Made by a program: the position numbers and the translations under genes. Below the pieces are notes generated by a model. That model had not been told where the DNA came from. It saw only the letters and a program-made list of their open reading frames with translations, and made no database searches. From CAYYDE01 sp964470525 (GTDB lineage Bacteria; Patescibacteriota; Gracilibacteria; BD1-5; UBA6164), in NCBI GenBank assembly GCA_964470525.1, contig CAYYDE010000004.1, forward strand, positions 86,842 to 150,841: a DNA stretch of 64,000 bases, in the 5' to 3' direction. Positions 58,997-64,000 of this stretch are shown in pieces; position 1 is the first letter of the stretch; each line of letters begins with the position of its first letter.

Positions 58997-59905
58997 ATGG
59001 AGAAAACTATATTTCAACAAATTCAGAATTTTCTTCTTCATGAATGATCAAAACAAAAAATTATTGTGGTGTATGGACCTACTGGATGTGGAAAAACAGC
59101 ACTTTCTTTAGAAATTGCATCTTTCCTCAATACAGAAATTATTTCAACAGATAGTAGACAAATTTATAAATATCTTGATATTGGAACAGGAAAAATTCTT
59201 CCTCAAGAAATGCAAAATATACCACATCATCTTCTTGATTTTTTGATGCCAAATATGGAGTTTAGTGTGGCTGAATTTCAAATAGAAGCACAGAAAGTGA
59301 TTGAAAACATTCATGAAAATAAAAAAATACCTATTTTAGCCTGAGGAACAGGATTATATATTGATAGTTTATTGTATGATTTTCAAATTCCAAAAATTCC
59401 AGCAAATGAAGAAATTCGTCAAAAATATGAGAAAATGGCACAAGATTTTTGAAATCAAGCAGTATATGAAGAATTACAAAAACAAGATCCAGAATATGCA
59501 AAAGAACTTCATCCAAACAATTTGAATTATGTGATTCGTGCTTTGGAAGTGAAAATTTTGACAGGAAAGTCAAAAATGGATTTTCGTATTCAAAAAACCT
59601 TAAAATATGATACTTTATTTCTTACTCCATATGATGGAGAAAGAGAAAAATTGTATCAAAGAATCAATATTCGTGTGCAAAAAATGTTTGATGATTGACT
59701 TATACAAGAAGTGAAAAAACTTTTAGAAATGTGATATACAAAACAAGATGTTGCGTTAAAAACTATTTGATATAAAGAAGTAATTGAGTATTTAGAATGA
59801 GAAATTTCTTTGCAAGAATGTATTGAAAAAGTGCAACAATGAAATCGTAATTATGCAAAAAGACAACTTACTTGGTTTCGATCATATGAAGAAAAAAATA
59901 TATAG
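58997..59905 (+). CDS. miaA: tRNA dimethylallyltransferase
   Basis: 302 residues, ATG at 58997, TAG at 59903. P-loop VVYGPTGCGKTALSLEIA, then ISTDSRQIYKYLDIGTGK (substrate-binding DSRQ), IPHHLLDFL, ILAGGTGLYIDSLL, and HPNNLNYVIRALEV, with FDDGLIQEV and TIGYKEVIEYLEGEIS near the end. Adds an isopentenyl group to A37 of tRNAs reading U-starting codons, which would include the tRNA that reads UGA as Gly if it carries A37. Several conserved glycines (AGGTG, TIGYKE) are TGA. Confidence 0.95.
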
Positions 59906-59944
59906 TTTTTTGTATAAAAATGTGTGTTTGTCAATATTTCTTTT

Positions 59945-59973
59945 TTGTCAAAGCAAGAAAACTATGATACAAT
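59945..59973 (+). promoter_or_regulatory. Sigma-70-type promoter
   Basis: TTGTCA (59945-59950), 17-bp spacer, TACAAT (59968-59973), upstream of the pilus ATPase gene. Confidence 0.65.
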
Positions 59974-60003
59974 AATGATAGTTAGTTTATAAAACTTGTC
60001 ATT

Positions 60004-61335
60004 ATGTCAAAAATCACTGATTTTTTCCAGAAAAAAACACCACAAAAACCTTTGGGTACTGATATGGATGATTTGTTTCGTGTTGGTGGAACAAAAACAG
60101 CAACAAAAATAAAAAATTCCCATCTTTCTCTTGGGCAAACTCATGATGATGATGAAAATATTATTTCATTTGTAAATGATTTGTTTTTATCTTCTTTACA
60201 AAAATGAGCATCAGACATTCATATTGAACCATCAGAAAAAAATATACAAATTCGTTTGAGAATTGACGGAAATTTTGTTTTATATAAAACATTAGAGTTG
60301 GCAAAAATAGAATCCTTAATTGCCAGAATTAAAATTATGGCATATTTAAGAATTGATGAAAATAGACTTCCACAAGATGGAAAAATCAACTTTAATCTTT
60401 TTTGATGAAAAAGTATTGATTTGAGAGTTTCAATACTTCCAACTATTTATGGTGAAAAATGTGTTATTAGAGTATTGAAAAAAGAAGAAACTCCACCAGC
60501 TTTGTCTGATTTATGAATTTTGCCATATAATATGGTAAAAATAAAAAAACATCTCAAAGATACTTCATGAATGATTTTAGCAGTTTGACCAACTGGTTCT
60601 GGGAAATCAACTACATTATTTTCACTTTTGAGTCAATTTAATGCACAAGAAAATAATATTTCTACACTTGAAGATCCAGTGGAATATCGTATAAAATGAG
60701 TGAATCAAACACAAATTCATCCAACGATTGGTTTGGATTTTGCAACGGGATTACGTTCTTTACTGAGACAGGATCCAGATATTATTATGGTGTGAGAAAT
60801 CAGAGATGAAGAAACAGCAAAACTTGCAATAGAATCTTCTATTACTGGACATTTGGTATTTTCTACACTTCATACCAATAGTGCAACCCATACAATTGGG
60901 AGACTTCTAAATTTATGAATCGATCCTTTGTTGTTGTCTTCTTCTCTTAAAATGATTATTTCTCAAAGATTAGTGAGAAAATTGTGTCCACATTGTAAAC
61001 AAAAATATATTCCAGATGAAAAATTGCGAAGTGTTTTATATGGAAAAATAGGAAAATATATCAAAGACAAAGAAAATCTTTCTTTGTATAACCCTCATAC
61101 CGATGGTTGTGAAAAATGTAATTTTACAGGATATAAGGGAAGAATCTGAATCTATGAAGTATTAGAAATGAATGAAAAAATAGAAACACTTTTATTGCAA
61201 TGAGCCAGTCGTACACAACTTGAAATTCAGGCAATTTGAGATGGAATGGTAACGATAAAAGAAGATGCACTTCTCAAAGTCGTGATTTGAGATACTAGTT
61301 TGGAAGAAATTTTAGCGGTTGTGTGAAGTGGGTAA
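60004..61335 (+). CDS. pilB: Type IV pilus assembly / type II secretion ATPase (PilB/GspE)
   Basis: 443 residues, ATG at 60004, TAA at 61333. GASDIHIEPSEKNIQIRLRIDG starts the N2 domain; Walker A is ILAVGPTGSGKSTTLFSLL, the Asp box ISTLEDPVEYRIKGVNQTQI, Walker B LRSLLRQDPDIIMVGEIRDEETA, and the His box TGHLVFSTLHTNSA. Tetracysteine zinc motif: LCPHCKQKY...GCEKCNFTGYKGR. Powers pilus extension. The N1 domain is shorter than in most PilB (about 570 residues), closer to GspE-type truncated forms. It would assemble the many prepilins in this window. PilC and PilT are not here. Confidence 0.93.
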
Positions 61336-61410
61336 AAAGATTTGTATTTTTAGAGAAATTATGTTATACTGATATAAAGTGATGTAATTTAGTTTTTTTA
61401 AAAAATACAC

Positions 61411-61707
61411 ATGACCAATGTTCTTTTAGAAAAACTGTTGAATGAAGCTTTCTTTGATGAAAAAGATAAATATGAAATCAGACAAATATTTTATTTGCTT
61501 GATGATACAAAAAAACAAAATATCTTAAAAAATTTTGATTATATTGTACAAAATATTTATAAAGCTAAAGAAGACCTCAGACAACAGCAAGAAATTTTAC
61601 TCTGAAAAGCGATTACAAACATTGAAAATATGATTTTAAAAGCAAAAGGAAGCGGAGTAAGAAAAGCAACAGGAGAAAGTATTTCTCAGCTCAAAAAAAT
61701 AATCTAA
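61411..61707 (+). CDS. Hypothetical helical protein, 98 aa
   Basis: ATG at 61411, TAA at 61705. MTNVLLEKLLNEAFFDEKDKY, then IRQIFYLLDDTKKQNILKNFDYIVQNIYKAKEDLRQQQEILL, amphipathic helices with a basic end. One UGA glycine (LLGKAI). Small soluble protein between the pilus ATPase gene and the next small gene; may be a regulator or partner of pilus machinery, but that is only inferred from position. Confidence 0.6.
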
Positions 61708-61731
61708 ATTATTTCCTAAAATAAAAACAAA

Positions 61732-62070
61732 ATGTCAAAAATGAATGAAAGTAAAACTTTATCAGAAAGTTTAGATAATAGTATTGATACATGAGTTCTT
61801 GAAAGACTCAAAGATTTAGAATGATCGCTAGACTCAGATCTTTTTATTAAATTTCAGAAAAGAATTCTTGGTATTATTAAAGAAAGTCCAGAATCTCAAG
61901 ATATTGTAGTGAACGAACTTGATAAAACACTTATAGTTGCACAAAATTTGCAAGACGCTTATAAACGTACTCATCAATCTATTTTGCAACCAGCAGCAAA
62001 TGATGAAATTTTTTCTCCTCGCACATATTGAGGAAAAGGGAATGCTTGAGATGAACAACAAGCAGCATAA
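61732..62070 (+). CDS. Hypothetical protein, 112 aa
   Basis: ATG at 61732, TAA at 62068. MSKMNESKTLSESLDNSIDTGVLERLKDLEGSLD, helical, followed by a Gly/Gln-rich tail (RTYGGKGNAGDEQQAA) with UGA glycines. Not recognised. 24 bp behind the 98-residue gene and followed by a terminator, so probably the end of the pilB unit. Confidence 0.6.
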
Positions 62071-62099
62071 AAACACACTTTTGGTGTGTTTTTATTTTT
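62070..62099 (+). terminator. Intrinsic terminator
   Basis: AAACACAC-TTTTG-GTGTGTTT with a T-rich tail, behind the pilB unit. Confidence 0.8.
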
Positions 62100-62173
62100 C
62101 TTGAATATTTTTAAAGTTGATTTTCTGATTTTTTTCATATAATAATCTGGTATTTTATAAATATTTTTCATTC

Positions 62174-62926
62174 ATGTCACAACCAGCTTCAAGAGAGGAG
62201 CATCCTCTTCCAGAATACAATCCAGACTTAGAGAATTGATATAAGTCTTTAAAACACGAAGTTATAGATTTTTTCAAAGATTTGATTATTATTGTATGTA
62301 TTGTTCTTTTTATTCGTGCATTTTTGATTCTTCCATTTCAAATCAGTGGACAGTCAATGTATGATAGTTATTATGATAGAGAATTTATTATTGTAGATAG
62401 ATTGAGTTTATTGGAGCTTCCAATTTTTTGATCAATTCGTGAACCAGCTCGTGGAGATGCTGTGGTATTTAATACTCATATTGATGGGAAAGAATATTTC
62501 ATTAAAAGAATTATTTGATTGCCATGAGAAACTATAAAAATTGAAGAGGGGAAAGTATTTGTCAAAAAAGTAGGATCAGATGAATTTGAATATCTTGATG
62601 AGACATATTTGAATGAAACAAATTATAATTCAACATATGTAAGAGGAAGTGATGCTGAAAAAATATATGAACTTCCAGAGAGATGATATTTTGTGATGTG
62701 AGATAATAGAAATGGCTCAACTGATAGCAGAAGTTGTTTTGCAAGTTGTGAATTTGGAGAAAAAGAACCATATATTTTGAGAGAAGATATTGTTGGAAAA
62801 GTATTAGTGGATTTGGGGTATTTTAATTTGAAAAAATTTGGATTTATTCATCCAGATCTTGGAATTGATACTTCACCAAAGTTTTTTTCATCACCTGCTA
62901 TTTATAATTATGATGAAGTACAATAA
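62174..62926 (+). CDS. lepB: Signal peptidase I
   Basis: 250 residues, ATG at 62174, TAA at 62924. One membrane helix (about residues 35-57, DLIIIVCIVLFIRAFLI), the catalytic Ser in LPFQISGQSMYDS, the general-base Lys in EYFIKRIIGLPGE, and box E GYFVMGDNRNGSTDSR. Removes signal peptides from exported proteins such as the secreted proteins in this window. A Cys pair lies in the FASCEFGE loop. Its stop overlaps truB by one base (TAATG). Confidence 0.95.
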
Positions 62927-63786
62927 TGAATGCTTTTTTTCTGATAGATAAACCGTTATGAATCACCAGTTTTGATGTTATTCGACAATTGAGAAAGATT
63001 TTTCAAGTAAAAAGAATGTGACATACTGGAACACTTGATCCGCTTGCTACGGGTCTTGTTTTAGTTGCAGTTGGAAATTATACAAAATTGATTCCATATT
63101 TTGAAAAAGATATGAAAACATATGAGTTTAAAATTGCACTCAATGGAGTTACAGCCAGTTATGATTTAGAGCAAGAAATTCAATATATTTCATCAGAACA
63201 ACAACAATATTTTCAACAGCAAATTACTCGTGAGATGATAGAGGAAATTTTGCAACAAAAATTTACTGGAGAAATTTCACAAATTCCTCCAAAATATTCA
63301 GCACTGAAGCTCAATGGACAAAAAGCATTAGATAAAGTGAGAAAATGACATGATTTTGAGATGAAAGCAAGAAGTTCAACTATTTACGAAATAGAGATTT
63401 TGGAATATGAGTACCCAGAAGTATTTTTACGTGCAAAAGTAAGTGCTGGAACATATGTGAGAAGTATTGCTCATGATTTATGACAGATATTGGGATCAGG
63501 AGGGTATGTGACTTATTTAAGAAGAACGAAAATAGGAAATATTTCACAAAAGTTTGCTCAAACACTTGAAAGTAGTACATTTCAACCATTGAGTATAGAA
63601 GAATTATTTCCTCAAATGAAATGTTTAGAACTTTCAGATTCTCTCAGAATTCGTTTAGATCAATGACTTCCAACACATATAGATTTGTGAGTTACAGACG
63701 GAGAATATTTTATAAAAAATGAGCAGAAAATTACTCATATTGTTCAATATCATACCTGAGTATTGGCATCCCTAAGAAAAATATAG
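62926..63786 (+). CDS. truB: tRNA pseudouridine(55) synthase
   Basis: 286 residues, ATG at 62926 overlapping lepB by one base, TAG at 63784. MNAFFLIDKPLGITSFDVIRQLRK, the catalytic motif VKRMGHTGTLDPLATGLVLVAVG, TYEFKIALNGVTASYDLEQ, IPPKYSALKLNGQKALDKVRKG and VSAGTYVRSIAHDLG. Makes psi55 in the T-loop of tRNAs. A short PUA-like C-terminus follows. Conserved glycines in the motif region (PLGITS, RMGHTG) are TGA. Confidence 0.95.
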
Positions 63787-63804
63787 AAAAAGTTAAAAAA
63801 AACT

Positions 63805-63832
63805 TTGACATATCCTTTTTTTTTAATACAAT
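63805..63832 (+). promoter_or_regulatory. tRNA-Lys promoter
   Basis: TTGACA (63805-63810), 16-bp spacer, TACAAT (63827-63832), 21 bp before the tRNA. Confidence 0.75.
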
Positions 63833-63853
63833 GCTTGGGCTTTGTAAAGATAT

Positions 63854-63929
63854 GGGTTAGTAGCTCAGCCGGTAGAGCAGCGCCCTTTTAAGGCGAAGGT
63901 CGCGGGTTCGAATCCCGCCTGACCCACCA
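63854..63929 (+). tRNA. tRNA-Lys (anticodon TTT)
   Basis: Acceptor GGGTTAG/CTGACCC with discriminator A and encoded CCA; anticodon stem GCGCC/GGCG with loop CTTTTAA gives TTT; T arm GCGGG-TTCGAAT-CCCGC. Confidence 0.96.
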
Positions 63930-63945
63930 TTTTTTAAAACAAAGT

Positions 63946-63985
63946 AAAAGCACTGCCAAGATTGCACTCTTGGCAGTGCTTTTTT
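63946..63985 (+). terminator. Strong intrinsic terminator of tRNA-Lys
   Basis: AAAAGCACTGCCAAGA, loop TTGCAC, TCTTGGCAGTGCTTTT and T tract; a 16-bp perfect stem. Confidence 0.92.
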
Positions 63986-64000
63986 GTGATACCCTTTTTA

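Noticed and set aside
1..64000. Apparent pseudogenes: nearly every gene is cut into pieces by TGA under the standard code.
   Set aside because: The TGA codons fall on conserved glycines in dozens of families and frames close exactly at TAA/TAG with UGA = Gly. This is code reassignment, not decay.

Overview
This window comes from a very AT-rich bacterium in which UGA is read as glycine. In-frame TGA codons fall on invariant glycines throughout: the P-loops of RecA, the ComM-like ATPase and the pilus ATPase, the radical-SAM motif of NrdG and the glycyl-radical glycine of NrdD. Genes end in TAA or TAG. This code, compact operons, almost no Shine-Dalgarno sequences and many prepilins point to the candidate phyla Absconditabacteria (SR1) or Gracilibacteria within the Patescibacteria. 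I cannot choose between the two from this window. All gene limits below assume UGA = Gly unless stated.

Layout. 1-5.4 kb: minus-strand prepilin operon with a 944-residue prepilin carrying C-terminal GWI repeats and a DUF1554-like protein. 5.5-6.3 kb: a degenerate NifU/IscU-like protein and an IscR-like regulator. 6.3-12.7 kb: rplA, yidD, an imported binding-protein gene, infC-rpmI-rplT, rpsT and pheT. 12.7-19.8 kb: a methyltransferase, a uracil-DNA-glycosylase-like protein, recA, an exonuclease, a large secreted Cys-rich protein and a sigma-region-4/HARE-HTH regulator. 20-24 kb: a second prepilin set and an RluD-type synthase. 24.4-29.6 kb: proS, rlmH and an operon of unknown genes including a membrane J-domain protein. 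29.6-36.5 kb: two imported-looking genes, dnaK behind a CIRCE operator, a HolB-like protein, a prepilin with NHL repeats and VKOR. 36.7-40.3 kb: anaerobic ribonucleotide reductase with NrdG and NrdR, the glycyl-radical domain being a separate 57-residue gene. 40.3-46 kb: accessory block with a glycosyltransferase, a BRO-type antirepressor bracketed by a 180-bp direct repeat, and proteins of unknown function. 46-53.8 kb: CYTH, TagA, RsuA-type synthase, ComM-like ATPase, Ung, GIY-YIG, a prepilin with a G9 tract, and an ABC-F protein. 53.9-64 kb: unknown genes, a deoxynucleoside kinase, rplJL behind an L10 leader, rpmE, three tRNAs, miaA, a PilB/GspE ATPase, lepB, truB and tRNA-Lys.

The genes fit a small, fermentative, surface-attached cell: pilus-like fibres with diverse adhesive tips, competence-type functions (ComM, PilB), disulfide formation in the envelope (VKOR with Cys-rich secreted proteins) and oxygen-independent dNTP synthesis.

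The most unusual signals are the split NrdD whose radical glycine is a UGA codon; two genes that appear to end in UGA although UGA is sense here, each with a terminator right behind it and each with a Shine-Dalgarno-like site (recent imports from a standard-code donor); and an IscU-like protein that lost two of three ligand cysteines, one to a UGA codon.
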